A stretch of DNA of 64,000 nt from Locusta migratoria (lineage: Eukaryota; Arthropoda; Insecta; Orthoptera; Acrididae), in NCBI GenBank assembly GCA_026315105.1, contig CM048744.1, positions 366,937,159 through 367,001,158 of the forward strand, given 5' to 3'. A program made the position numbers and the translations under genes. Below the pieces are notes generated by a model. That model did not search any database and was not told the DNA's origin. It worked only from the letters and a program-made list of their open reading frames with translations. This document shows, in pieces, positions 32,847 to 43,456 of the stretch (within the stretch, counting starts at the first letter, position 1; each line of letters begins with the position of its first letter).

Positions 32847-33301
32847 AGTGCGCGCCACCTACTATCGCCGCGCGCCGCCATGCACGCACGGCGCGGCGTT
32901 CTTACGCCGTCAGCCACGAGCGCCCTCTGCTACAACACCGCTCGTGGCCACGACTGAACGACGTCGTTCACTTGGGACTGAGATAGGAACCAGTTAACAC
33001 TTCGGAATCAGATAGGCACCAGTGAAGGCTATCGGATAGGCACTAGGCAGGCCTCTAGCTCAACTATGTATCAGCGTTCTGCAGTACTGAGCTATATAAA
33101 AGTATTACTAAGTCTCTAAGAAATATATATCTCGTTCTAATTTACTCTAGTGTTTCTAGTTTCTGCTGTCCCACTGGCTGCTCATCTCCATACCTGCACA
33201 AGCGTGCATCCTTTATTCTTGTGTCGGTCTATTTCTACTCGGCCATCGATACCTACGACGGAAACGAGACACAAAAGCGGCGACGAGGCTGGGACACAAA
33301 A
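32829..33301 (+). repeat. 3' LTR of gag-only element
   Basis: 473 bp, starting TGTGTCGCACAAGTC and ending GGGACACAAAA, then TSD CTTTA. Confidence 0.8.
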
Positions 33302-33306
33302 CTTTA

Positions 33307-33741
33307 CATTATCTCTCACACGATTTTGGTGTATATGTGTTTGTTCGATATTTTGATGCTAGAAGTGCGAAACTTTGGATGTAGAACCATGGTTAGAATT
33401 TTTTAAAAGATAATGTGTTTCTGGATGTTTTGAATTCTGCCATCAATGGTGCAATAGGACGTAGCAAGTTCTATCAAAATACTTGATTACTAAAGCATTT
33501 TTGAAGCTAAATCTATGAAAATTTATTTAGCTCTTTCCGACCTGACCCACACTATCGTGCGAGTTTGGTTTTAATAATGTTGTTAGAGCTGTAGCAAACC
33601 GTATGTATTCGGTACTGAGTAGCGAATACTTCGGCTGATACGAAATACTGAATTGTTACACATGAATACATTTCGTTACTCGCATCTAGTATCGATACGA
33701 AGTTACTCATGCAACCGTTTCGTTATTCGCATCTGCCAATT
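33307..33741. other. Unassigned spacer between two LTR elements
   Basis: AT-rich, nothing recognised. Confidence 0.5.
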
Positions 33742-34075
33742 TGCCGCGAGAGACGTCGAACACCGACTGCCGGCGTGGCACAGGGGATAGCGTCACGGTT
33801 TGCGGTGCAGAATGTCGCCGGTTCAATCCCGCCCACCGTCCAAAATTTTATTTCTTTGTAATTAACAATTCCAGAAGGTTCTACATCTTTCTTATGTTCA
33901 CTTGTAAATTCTACTTGTTTTTTATGTTAACTGTTCTTCTAATTTCTGGTAAATTCTGTCTGTGTATAAATAGCAGAGCACTCTGCCTGAGAGGCAGTCA
34001 GTGCTGCGTGTATGTTGAGTTCGTAATAAACGTGCTTTCAGTATAAGTCAAGCCTGTTTCCGTGTCAACGCGACA
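33742..34075 (+). repeat. 5' LTR with embedded tRNA-like promoter
   Basis: 334 bp, TGCCGCGAGAG ... GCGACA. Contains A- and B-box-like motifs, a TATAAATA box (33965-33972) and AATAAA (34025-34030), so U3, R and U5 can be placed. Confidence 0.9.
33776..33830 (+). promoter_or_regulatory. tRNA-like A-box and B-box in the 5' LTR
   Basis: TGGCACAGGGG (33776-33786) fits the pol III A-box and GGTTCAATCCC (33820-33830) the B-box. Their starts are 44 bp apart, the spacing of a tRNA. Four of five T-arm pairs can form. The 3' LTR repeats this at 39181-39191 and 39225-39235. Confidence 0.65.
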
Positions 34076-34229
34076 TTGTTTGGTGGAGGCGCCGGGTACA
34101 CTGTGCAACAGCTGCATCACCGTGGCTCCGATTAGGCAAAGTAAAAGCCGTCGCTTACACGGAGTGGAACCGGAATACAAGGGATATACCTAGTACATCC
34201 TTCCAAAAGTCCGTGTTATCAGTAGAACG

Positions 34230-35280
34230 ATGGAGACGAAACCATCAATAAGCCAGCTGCACATCAGACACCCGTCGGTGTTCTCTGGAGATGCTGGACA
34301 GGACCCCAACAAATGGCTCGGTTCGACCGAGTCGCCAAGTACAACAGGTGGGATCATACGATGTGCTTGGCCAACGTTTACTTCTACCTGGACGGAACAG
34401 CCCAGCAATGGTTCGAAAACAACGAAGACAAGTTGAACGACTGGGAGACGTTCCAGGAGGAACTTAAGAAGACTTTTGGAGACCGCCAGCGACAAATTCG
34501 CTCGGCGGAAGAACAACTGAAGAACTGGGCCCAACGACATGGTGAGCCGACACAATCGTACATACAGAGTGTTCTGGCCCTGTGTAACGTAGTCAATCCG
34601 AACATGACTGAAGCGGACAAAATCACGCACCTGATGAAGGGAGTTGCAGAAGACGTGTACCAAGCTCTTCTGATAAAGACGTCGCTACGACAGAAGAGTT
34701 CATCAAGTGGTGCCAGCGTATTGAAGAGATGCAACAAAGGAGGGTTGGACGCAAGAAGTATGACAGACTCCCAAATGTAGTCCCTATGGCCGTTGTGGAA
34801 GACCAGCAGGACTTGGCTTCTCTCATACGACAAATCGTGAGAGAAGAATTACAACAGTGCATGACAGCCGGGACTATTAGACCGAGCGAGCATCAGATTA
34901 TGGCCATGGATGTGAGCCCTGTAAGTCACGAGGTAGCCGACGCCGCTGAGGACGAGGTATTTCAAACATTAGCTCCTGTCTGCCCCGTCAATCGCACCCG
35001 ACGTGAAGAATGGCGTCGCCCTGCTATGACTTACGTTGCAGCCGCCAAACGGCAGCCCATGAACCGACCGACGCGACCACAGCCAACTCCCCCGGTAACT
35101 ATGACGCCCCACAGAAGAACAGACGTCTGGAGGACACTGTGTTTCCACTGTGGACGCCCTGGACATGTCGTACGCTACTGCAGAGAGAGGAGGCGAGTAT
35201 TCGATGATTATTTTGCCGCAAGACGTCAGCCGTCGGAGCAGTTCTATTCAAGGCAATCACCTGCTGATGAGTTCAGTTGA
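34230..35280 (+). pseudogene. gag: Gypsy gag
   Basis: ATG 34230 begins METKPSISQLHI. The capsid part (YFYLDGTAQQWFENN, FQEELKKTFGD) resembles retrotransposon gag. The frame shifts twice, near 34305 and near 34700. The last part carries a CCHC zinc knuckle CFHCGRPGHVVRYC (about 35138-35179) and ends at TGA 35278-35280. Gag packages element RNA in virus-like particles. Frameshifts make it non-functional as read. Confidence 0.85.
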
Positions 35281-35471
35281 CCTATGGGAAGAAGCCCATC
35301 GCCGTACCCTAGACGAGGTCGCTCCCCGACGCGTCGCAGCCGTTCACCGTCGCCGCACAGAGGTACCAGCCGCTCCCCTAGCCGCCGCGCCCAGGAAAAC
35401 TAAGCGAGGCGACCATCTACGGAGGTGAGGCCGCCGCAGATGAAAATCCTCCATGGACGACAGTCGCCAAG

Positions 35472-36401
35472 ATGTCGGGAAATCTCATCGACGTCATAAT
35501 CGACGGCCAACCTGTCCGGGCACTTGTTGATTCAGGAGCCTCTTTTTCTGTATTATCGAATAATTACCGCCGCACACTAAACAAGACAATGTTCTGTGAT
35601 ACGGGAGCAACTGTGATGAAGGTCGCGAATGGAAAGTACGTCCATCCAGCAGGAACTTTTGTCGCAAGAATAACCATCAACAACAGGACGCAGCCGTTTG
35701 AATTTGTCGTGTTAACAGAATGTAGTCACAATGTCATCCTCGGATGTGACTTCCTTCAGGCACCCCAAGCTATCATTGACTGTGGAAGATCTGAGCTGCA
35801 AATTGAAGAAGTTGTTCCGCCAGATACACGTAATACAGAATTTTCTGGGAAGTTATTCGTCGTCGACAATGTGACGATACCGCCGTTGACAATGAGAAGA
35901 GTTGCAGTCACAAACACAGATGACTGGTTCAACTGTGAAGTTCTTGTTGATAGTAAAAAGTTTATCAGGCTCACAAAAGAAATTTACATACCAGCGGCTA
36001 TCATAAGCATTACCGGTGGTCAAGGAGAGATTTGGATCACAAATTGTCACGAGCAGTCACAACTTATCCCCAAGGGAATGTGTATCGGGACAGCTGAACC
36101 AATCCAGGACGGTGAGCTCAACGTCATCAATGAAGACCCATGCCCTGCTATTAGTACAGACAACACGCTGGAGGAAGCAAACGTGGAACTGCCAATAGGA
36201 CCTGGGTTGACCAAGGAACAACACCAGCGGGTGTTAGGTATACTACGCCAATTTTCCGGTGCATTCACACTTCAGCAGGGGAAAAGTCAGACGAAAAGTA
36301 CACCAATTTTCCGGTGCATTCACACCTCAGCAGGGGAAAAGTCAGACGAAACGGCCCACGATAAAGCACCGTATAAATACTGGGGATCATCCACCAATTA
36401 G
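35472..36401 (+). pseudogene. pol: Gypsy pol, protease and linker part
   Basis: The frame contains the aspartic protease active-site motif LVDSGASFSVLS (residues about 19-30), then the flap and the ILGCDFLQ helix typical of retropepsins. The linker to reverse transcriptase follows. The frame is diverted at 36248-36351 by a 55-bp tandem duplication and ends at 36401. Protease would process Gag and Pol. Pol lies in a different frame from the end of gag. Confidence 0.88.
36248..36351 (+). repeat. 55-bp tandem duplication in pol
   Basis: CCAATTTTCCGGTGCATTCA starts at 36248 and again at 36303, both continuing to GTCAGACGAAA. The 55-bp period is not a multiple of three, so the duplication shifts the frame by one base. 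One mismatch (ACTTCAG versus ACCTCAG) separates the copies. Confidence 0.95.
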
Positions 36402-39015
36402 CCAGCGTTCGTATAGAGTGTCGCCAGCTGAAACACGGATAATTCGGGAGGAAGTGGAGAAGATGTTGCGAGATGACATTATTCAACCTTCGGAGAGTCC
36501 TTGGTCGTCTCCGGTGGTCCTTGTAAAGAAGAAGGATGGCTCGTGGCGATTCTGTGTCCACTATCGGCGGCTGAACAGAATCACAAAGAAAGATGTCTAC
36601 CCATTGCCGTGTATTGACGACACTTTAGACTGCTTGAAAGGAGCTACATACTTCTCAACTATGGACATGCATACAGGTTACTGGCAAATCGAGGTTGACG
36701 AAGCTAACAGGGAAAAGACGGCTTTTATTACACCTAACGGCCTCTATGAATTTAAAGTAATGCCATTTGGATTGTGTAATGCTCCAGCCACATTCGAACG
36801 CATGATGGACAACTTGCTTCGACACCTTAAGTGGACGACGTGCCTCTGCTATTTAGATGACAATGTCGTTTTCTCGAAAACATTTGAAGAACATCTGAGT
36901 CGCCTGTCAACTGTGTTGAACTGTGTTCAGACTGCAGGTCTCCGCCTCAATCCAAAGAAGTGCCTCTTCATCGCCAAACAGATAAAAATCCTGGGGCACC
37001 TAGTCAACGGAGATGGTGTCCGTCCTGATCCAGTTAAAGTAAGGGCAGTGACAGAATTTCGAACTCCTCAGCACATTCGTGATGTGAGAAGTTTTCTCGG
37101 GCTGTGCTCATACTACCGACGTTTCATAAAAGGATTTTGTAACAAGGCACGTCCATTACAAGAACTTCTGCCAAGTTTTACTGGGATCAGACAAAAGAAA
37201 GAGCTTTCCGGGCACTTAAGGGAGGCTCTAACTTCCGCACCAGTGCTAGCCTTGTACGACGAGAATGCAGAAACGGAACTTCAGACAGACGCCAGTGGTT
37301 ATGGGATTGGTGCAGTGCTTGTACAAGTTCAGGAAGGTGCTGAAAAAGTGATAGCCTATGCGTCAAGAGTACTGTCAAAGTCAGAGATAAACTACTCTAT
37401 AACTGAAAAAGAATGTCTCGCGGTTATCTGGGCTATCAACAAGTTCCGGTCGTATTTATTCGGCAAACCATTCACCGTCGTGACAGACCACCATTCTCTG
37501 TGTTGGCTGACTAGCTTGAAGGATCCATCAGGTCGACTAGCAAGATGGGCACTAAGACTCCAAGAGTACGATGTCACAGTGGTATTCAAGAACGGTCGCG
37601 AACACAAGGATGCCGACTGCCTTTCGAGGAATCCATTAGTGAAACACAACAGCATTAATGAAATTTCAGCTCTCACTGAATTAGATGACGTTACAGCTGA
37701 ACAGAGGGAAGATCCAGCACTAATAAAAACGATAGAGGCCTTGGAGAAAGGAGACCCGACCAATGGAGAGTTCCAACTTGTAAATTGAACATTGTATAAG
37801 AGCAACTACGATCCACTGGGCTCCAAATGGCTACTTGTTGTTCCAGCTCATCTCCAGCCAGCTATTCTCAAATATTTCCACGATGCTCCAATATCCAGTC
37901 ATCTGGGATTCGTGAAGACCCTAGACAGAATCAGACGCAGGTATTACTGGAAAGGTCTCTACCGATCTGTCAAGCATTATGTTAGTCACTGTAAAGAGTG
38001 CCAGCCACGGAAGCATGTGCCGCAATTACCTCCAGGACATCTCATACCGATTCCGCCGGCAGCAGCTCCATTCCACCGAGTTGGGATCGATCTTATAGGG
38101 AGGTTCCTGAAGTCGACAACCGGTAACCGTTGGATAATAGTCTGCACTGACTACCTCACAAGCTACGCTGTCACTAAACCTGTGCCGACTGCAGAAGCTC
38201 CAGAGATCGCAAAATTCCTTGTAGAAGACATTATTTTGAAGCATGGAGAATCACGTGTCATGATATCTGATCGTGGAAAAGTATTCCAGTCAAAACTAGT
38301 ATCAGAGGTAATGTCACGGTGCAACATTGTCCACAGAATGACAACTGCAAACCATCCTCAGACAAATGGTCTTACGGAACGTTTTAACAAGTCGTTGGCC
38401 GACATGCTGTCGATGTACGTCGATGTTGAGCAGAAGGATTGGGATACAATTCTGCCAGTCGTGACATTTGCTTACAATACCGCAAGACAAGACACCACAG
38501 GCTTCACGCCGTTTTTCCTGCTCCATGGCCGTGAAGCTGAGACGACAATGGATACGCTATTCCCGTTCTAATCGGACGACACTCAGGATGACTATGTTAA
38601 ACAGCTCATCACCAGGGTCGAAGAAGGAAGACAGCTGGCTCGCATACGAACACTGGACGCCCAGGAGAAGGACCGTCAGCGGTATAACGACAAGCACCGA
38701 CCTGTTGTGTACAGCCCAGGAGATCTGGTATGGATTTTTACCCCTGTTCGGAAGGTTGGACTGTCAGAAAAGTTATTGAAACGATACTTTGGTCCGTATC
38801 GTGTCATGCGCCGCCTGTCAAATGTCACATACGAAGCTGAGGATTATGAGCCGTCGTCGAAACGTCAAAAACGAAGAGACATTGTTCACGTCCTGCGCAT
38901 GAAGCCTTACTACGATCCTGAAGAGCAGGTAGACGACAATGGCTTCTTGTTCAAGGACTTTAAGGACGGTAATGTTCCTGATGAAGCCACGACAGGAACA
39001 TTCTGTCGTCGATAA
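36352..39015 (+). pseudogene. pol: Gypsy pol: reverse transcriptase, RNase H, integrase
   Basis: One frame from 36259 to 39015 with only two stops, TGA 37786-37788 and TAA 38569-38571. Reverse transcriptase: SPWSSPVVLVKKKDGSWRFC, YFSTMDMHTGYWQI, MPFGLCNAPATFERMM and catalytic CYLDDNVVFS (YLDD intact). RNase H: TDASGYGIGAVL, ITEKECLAVIWAINKF, TDHHSL. Integrase: zinc-binding HDAPISSHLG and HCKECQ, catalytic D in VGIDLIGRF, SDRGKVFQ and E in NGLTERFNKSL, so the D,D-35-E triad is intact. A GPY-type C-terminal module has RYFGPYRVM. The first stop separates RNase H from integrase, the second lies near the end of the integrase core. Confidence 0.92.
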
Positions 39016-39146
39016 TCGCGGAGAAGGGAAGGATTCTCTTGAACTGTCATACAGAGGACCCATGACACGGTCAAGATCCAGGACATTGCAGCTGGCTCCA
39101 CAGGGATCATAACAGCGGGTCGCTGTTTCTCCAGAAGAGGGAGCAA

Positions 39147-39504
39147 TGCCGCGAGAGACGTCGAACACCGACTGCCAGCGTGGCGCAGGGGATAGCGTCA
39201 CGGACTGCGGAGCAGAAGGTCGTCGGTTCAATCCCGCCCACCGACAAAAAAATTATTTCTTTGTAATTAACAATTCCAGGAGGTTCTACATCTTTCTTAT
39301 GTTCACTTCTAAATTCTACTTGTTTCTTATGTTAAGTGTTCTTCTAATTTCTGGTTCATTCTGTCTGTGTATAAATAGCAGAGCAATCTGCCTGAGAGGC
39401 AGTCAGTGCTGCGTGTATGTTGAATTCGTAATAAACGTGCTTTCAGTATAAGTGCTGTGTTTAGCTCCCTTCGAAGTCAAGCCTGTTTCCGTTTCAACGC
39501 GACA
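39147..39504 (+). repeat. 3' LTR with embedded tRNA-like promoter
   Basis: 358 bp, TGCCGCGAGAG ... GCGACA. It carries the same A/B boxes, a TATAAATA (39370-39377) and AATAAA, plus a 22-bp segment near 39452-39474 absent from the 5' LTR. Confidence 0.9.
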
Positions 39505-40237
39505 ATATCAATAAGAACTCTGTAACGAAAACGAATAGGGAGAATGCATATATTGTGTGATATTATTTATCATGATGTGAGTAATGTGTATAGACGAACT
39601 TCAAGTGCATATTGCGTAGCTCTACGATTTTAGGTGATTATTTTTGGTTTTAAACATGTTTGATTGTACTTCTTGGTCCGTGTTTGTACTCCTCGATGAC
39701 GTAACGCCCGCTTTTAACGCAAATATACTTGTTGCTGTGTTTCGTTATTTTTATTTTTTATTTTCTTTTTACCTGTAAAGGTTTCATATTAATAGTTAAT
39801 TATTTGTTTTTGAACTTGACTACAGCAAATATGCTTGTGATTGTGTTTTGTTATTTTTTTTTCTTCCTTTAATGGTTTCAGATTAATTGTTAATTATTTG
39901 TTTTTGAACTTGTCTACTGCAAAAACAATTTTATAAAAAGTACTCAAAATTTATCATCTACACATTTTCGTTCATGACGATATTAATTGTTAATACAGTA
40001 CAACAGTCGCAAATGTAGTGCTACTATGATCGGTCACACTGGCATTCGTCACGAAATATTCCGATTGATTCTGACATTCCAGTCCTCTAAGTAAAGTGCG
40101 GGAACAGTACTTACAATGGAGGTCGCGGGTGCGTCTCGCTAATTTTCATCAATTTTTATGACAATTGTATTTTAAGAACGAGAGAAATGGACTGTACTGA
40201 TACTTTCCTCAGCATTATAATTGCCTCAAAAAGGAGC
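39505..40237. other. Unassigned AT-rich stretch with a short tandem repeat
   Basis: Two units of about 106 bp starting at GCAAATATACTTG (39718) and GCAAATATGCTTG (39824) share GTGTTT(C/T)GTTATTTTT and TTAATTATTTGTTTTTGAAC. A third start is seen near 39916. Otherwise nothing recognised. Confidence 0.6.
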
Positions 40238-40239
40238 TA

Positions 40240-40819
40240 TAGGGTAAGGTGGTACAATTTCGATCATTTCGGACAAATGTTATTGTAACTGGAAATATAT
40301 TGAGAAAAGATGTAATTTTAAATATAGCACTTGTTCTTGGATGTTTAACTAATATGTAACACAAATATTAGACAATTACAAATGTCGGTATAGACACACA
40401 CAAAAGTTACAGGATTGAGAAAAATCGATCGAAAATGTACCACACTAGGTACAATTGTGATCACTTGCTAGTAGAATTTTGACGAAGGGCATCTTCCACA
40501 TAAAAAGCACTTTTTCCGTCAGGCACCAACGCATACTTCGTGGTTCCAAACATTTCATTTTGGGTAGAGAATCTAGTCACCATTAAATAGAAAATTTATA
40601 AGAGCTCGTTAGACTAAGTAGCTTCACTTAGCTCCTAGCGTTAAAAAAATTTATTTCATCTTAGCACAAAGTGGTGTATTCTTGGAAAAGACAGGAGGAG
40701 CTGTAGAAAGCTGCTGCGCTACAATGCCACCCAACAAGACACTACGAGACTGACAAATGGCGCGAAAATTTATGTTGATCAGAATTGTACCTATATCGAA
40801 TTTGTACCACCTTACCCTA
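40240..40819. mobile_element. MITE with TAGGGTAAGGTGGTACAA ends
   Basis: TIRs TAGGGTAAGGTGGTACAATT at left and its near-perfect inverted copy at right (TTGTACCACCTTACCCTA), flanked by TA (40238-40239 and 40820-40821). 580 bp, no transposase. TA target and ends suggest the Tc1/mariner/pogo group. Confidence 0.85.
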
Positions 40820-41017
40820 TAGTATCTAGGTGGCAAATTTAAATGCTAATGTAGTATTAACGGTAACAGTTAAATTTTTTCACGGTTTCAAAGACAGTGT
40901 AGCGGCCGCATTTCTGGGTTGCACTGGTGACGATGCGTTTGTAACGAGTAATGTTTCTTTTAGTAACGGATACATACGGATACGCATTTTTCGTTATAAT
41001 TAATAATTTCGTGTGAC

Positions 41018-41157
41018 TTAATGGCCTAGTGCAAGTGTTTCAATTGGACGCCACTTCGGCGAGTTGTGTGTCCCTAGCCTACCACGTGTCGTTTCTGGCG
41101 ACTCCTCCATATCGTTGAGATGTGAAGGACGGGTTAAAACGCAGACTGAGAAAATCC
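41018..41157 (-). mobile_element. SINE-H, truncated and internally deleted
   Basis: Shares TGCAAGT, CGGACGCCACTTCGGCGA-like tail, CCACGTGTCGTTTC and GGTTAAAACGCAGACTGA with 41558-41791, but lacks the head and the segment between the tail and CCACGTGTCG. Confidence 0.7.
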
Positions 41158-41391
41158 TTTTAGTTACTCTCACAGCTATAAATGCTGCTGCTCAACAATG
41201 TAACTTTCAGGTTTAACTCTGGGCGGCGACAATAGCGGAAGTCCCTGGCTTGTTGTAAATGCGACGTAATTTCCTACGTTGCAATTTTTTTTTCTTTCTT
41301 CCAGAGAATGCTTCATATTACATATTTGGAGTGCAGAAGCAAATTTATGTTAGACACGTTTTTATTTTGAGTAGCATTATCATGTGGGTCA

Positions 41392-41418
<27 letters not shown>
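41392..41418 (+). repeat. T27 tract
   Basis: Homopolymer followed by seven A. Confidence 0.9.
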
Positions 41419-41425
<7 letters not shown>

Positions 41426-42300
41426 AGAAGTATGATCTTGAAATTTTTTACAATATTTTTAACTGAATCTAGAGGTCTAAATGCATGGAAACTACTACAT
41501 TTTGGGTAGAGATGAGAAAATGTTTTTCTTAGGTCGGAAAGAAATAACAATGTAGTATGGCTCATTGACCTGGTGCAAGTCTTCCAATCGGACGCCACTT
41601 CGGCGACTTGCGTGTCCCTAACCTATCCCAGTTATCCAATCGGGAAAAGGGGACGTACAGCTTAACGTGGAATCCGAACCACGTGTCGTTTCCGGCGACT
41701 TCCTAACATCGTTGAGAGGTGAAGGATGGGTTAAAGTGCAGACTGAAAAATCCAAGATCGACCGGGTTTCGAACCCGCGACCCTTCGGTTTTAGGGTTAC
41801 CATACGTCCTCTTTTTCCCACAGGTCCTCTTTTTGAAGCAAGAAAATGTGTCCGGAAGGAATTTATAAAATAGTGATAAATATCCTCTTTTTTGGGTTCC
41901 GAGATTAAAAATTTATTCTTGTGTTATTGGCGACAACTGGTTCGTTCGCATTGCTGTTCCAAACTATTTGCAACTATTACGCACATGCACAGAGGAAAAT
42001 TGCCGTTCACAATTTCGCTCTCCGCATGCGTCTGACAGTTGCAAACCTTAGGAATCCCTATCTGGGGGAATGTTGAAATCTATATCATATATCTCAATGA
42101 TCAAACAAATGTAAAATTTAATGAAACATTGTGCTTTGATTAGTTTTGTAATTTTATAAAAAAAATGACAGATTATCAATGAAAACAGAACGTACGAGTA
42201 GCTGAAGTGTGCTGTGCATATTTCAATCAGTCATTTTGTGTTATTAGTAATTCTGAACAGCTGAACATTGTAGAATTCCCCCCGCCCCCTTTCTTTTTGT

Positions 42301-42592
42301 GCGCCTCCGTAGCACAGTGGTAGAGTGCCAGACTACAAATCCAAATGTCGCGCGAGGATTTTTATCTCTCACTTTCCACTTCTTTCACCTCTGACAGTGT
42401 TACTCATGTGAAAATACCGAGTAGCACCGTGGTTCGGAACCCACGTTAAACTGTAGGTCCCCCTATAACTGGCTGGGAAAGTAAGTTTGAAGATCGGAGG
42501 AAGGCAACGGCATACCACCTGCAAACAGGACCGTGGCTAGTAAAGCACTGTGGTGTTCAAACCAATCTTCGGATTGTTGACTGCTTTACCTT
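42301..42592 (+). mobile_element. SINE-D (tRNA-derived)
   Basis: Head GCGCCTCCGTAGCACAGTGG with A-box TAGCACAGTGG. The B-box is degraded (GTCGCGCGAGGATT). Core GTAGCACCGTGGTTCGGAAC, CCACGTTAAACTGTAGGTCC; tail AAACCAATCTTCGGATTGTT, GACTGCTTTACC. Better preserved copies at 56556-56872 and 57947-58264. Confidence 0.85.
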
Positions 42593-42950
42593 TAGTCATA
42601 ATGCCAACGTGTGTTTTCTCTTGTGAACACACAGTGGACATAAGACAGGACTAGATTTAAAATAGAAATCTATTGTATACGTAAAGTATAATTTGAAACA
42701 TTGAAATGCCTCAGCTTTTAACAGTACTTGTTGAAAAACAAAAAGCTCTTGAGAGAGATTTCGTCTTCCTCCAATTATACTTCGTTCAAAAGTGAAAAAG
42801 GAAAGAATGAGACTGAACTTAGTGTAGTGATGATGAATAAACTGTCAAAGTTCATAATATTTTGTTTTACAATAACCACACAAGGTTACTGTTTTAGTTC
42901 GTAGTAGTTTTACGTGGTTCATTAATAAAGTTGAAAATTACATTAACAAT

Positions 42951-43328
42951 TCAAATGTCTGTAAAGGTTATGGGACTTAACTACGGGCCGGCCGCGGTGG
43001 CCGAGGTGACTGAGGCGCTCCAGTCACGGTCAGCACGGCCACTACGGTCGGGGGTTCGGATCCCCCCTCGGGCATGGATATTTGTGCCGTCCTAGTTTGT
43101 AAGTAGTTCATAAGTAGTTTGTAAGTTTAGGGACTGATGACCCCGTAGTTAAGTCCCATAAGCTTAACAAACATTTGAACATTTGAACTTAACTGCGGGG
43201 TCATCAGTCCCTAAACTTACAATCTACTTATGAACTAGCTAACACTAAGGGGATTCGAACCCCAGACCGTAGTGGCCGTGCAAACCGTGACTGTCGCGCC
43301 TCAGTCCCCTCGGGCCACCGCGACCGGC
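42951..43328 (-). mobile_element. SINE-A, outer copy interrupted by another SINE-A
   Basis: Reverse copy: tail at 42951-42987, then the rest from 43188 to the head end at 43328. Perfect 13-bp TSD TTACATTAACAAT (42938-42950 and 43329-43341). Confidence 0.92.
42988..43186 (+). mobile_element. SINE-A, inner copy
   Basis: Complete plus-strand copy inserted in the tail of the outer minus-strand SINE-A. TSD ACTTAACT(A/G)CGGG (42975-42987 and 43187-43199), one mismatch. Confidence 0.92.
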
Positions 43329-43456
43329 TTACATTAACAATAAGGTGTCCCGTTTTGTATATGAGCTGTCTCCTTTTTTTATGATGAACATATGGTAACC
43401 CTACTTCAGTTTCGGTTTCCAGTCGAGCGCTTTACTCCAACACCACCGGGCTCGAC

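Larger units (their letters stand above)
30854..33301 (+). mobile_element. LTR retrotransposon reduced to gag
   Basis: A 2448-bp element with two LTRs, a primer-binding-site-like segment, gag and a polypurine tract, flanked by the 5-bp TSD CTTTA (30849-30853 and 33302-33306). Protease, reverse transcriptase and integrase are missing between gag and the 3' LTR, so the copy depends on enzymes from elsewhere. The LTRs are alike except for a GC-rich segment of about 45 bp present only in the 3' LTR (about 32862-32906). Confidence 0.85.
33742..39504 (+). mobile_element. Ty3/gypsy LTR retrotransposon
   Basis: A 5.76-kb element: 5' LTR, PBS-like TGGTGGAGGCGCCGGG (34081), gag, protease, reverse transcriptase, RNase H and integrase in the gypsy order, a purine-rich tract (39133-39146) and 3' LTR. 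LTRs begin TG and end CA. A few frameshifts, a 55-bp tandem duplication and two in-frame stops disable it, but every domain is recognisable. A perfect TSD is not evident. No envelope-like frame follows pol. Confidence 0.92.
41792..43403. mobile_element. DNA transposon with TAGGGTTACCATA ends
   Basis: Left TIR TAGGGTTACCATACG (41792), right TIR inverted (ATATGGTAACCCTA, ending 43403). The flanking direct repeat CTTC(G/A)GTTT (41783-41791 and 43404-43412) is 8-9 bp, compatible with hAT. No transposase visible. It carries later SINE insertions (42301-42592 and 42951-43328), which leaves about 0.93 kb of its own sequence. Confidence 0.75.
41558..43456 (-). mobile_element. SINE-H split by a DNA transposon
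   Basis: The minus-strand SINE runs from a tRNA-like head at 43413-43456 (reverse: GTCGAGCCCGGTGGTGTTGG, GTAAAGCGCTCGACTGG) into B-box GGGTTCGAAACCCGG (41760s) and tail GCAAGTCGCCGAAGTGGCGT and GGAAGACTTGCACCAGGTC (41558). Head and body are separated by the 1.6-kb insertion 41792-43403. The flanks CTTC(G/A)GTTT rejoin the SINE exactly. Confidence 0.8.

Noticed and set aside
33742..39504. Endogenous errantivirus with envelope
   Set aside because: No membrane or envelope-like frame exists between integrase and the 3' LTR; it is a plain gag-pol gypsy element.
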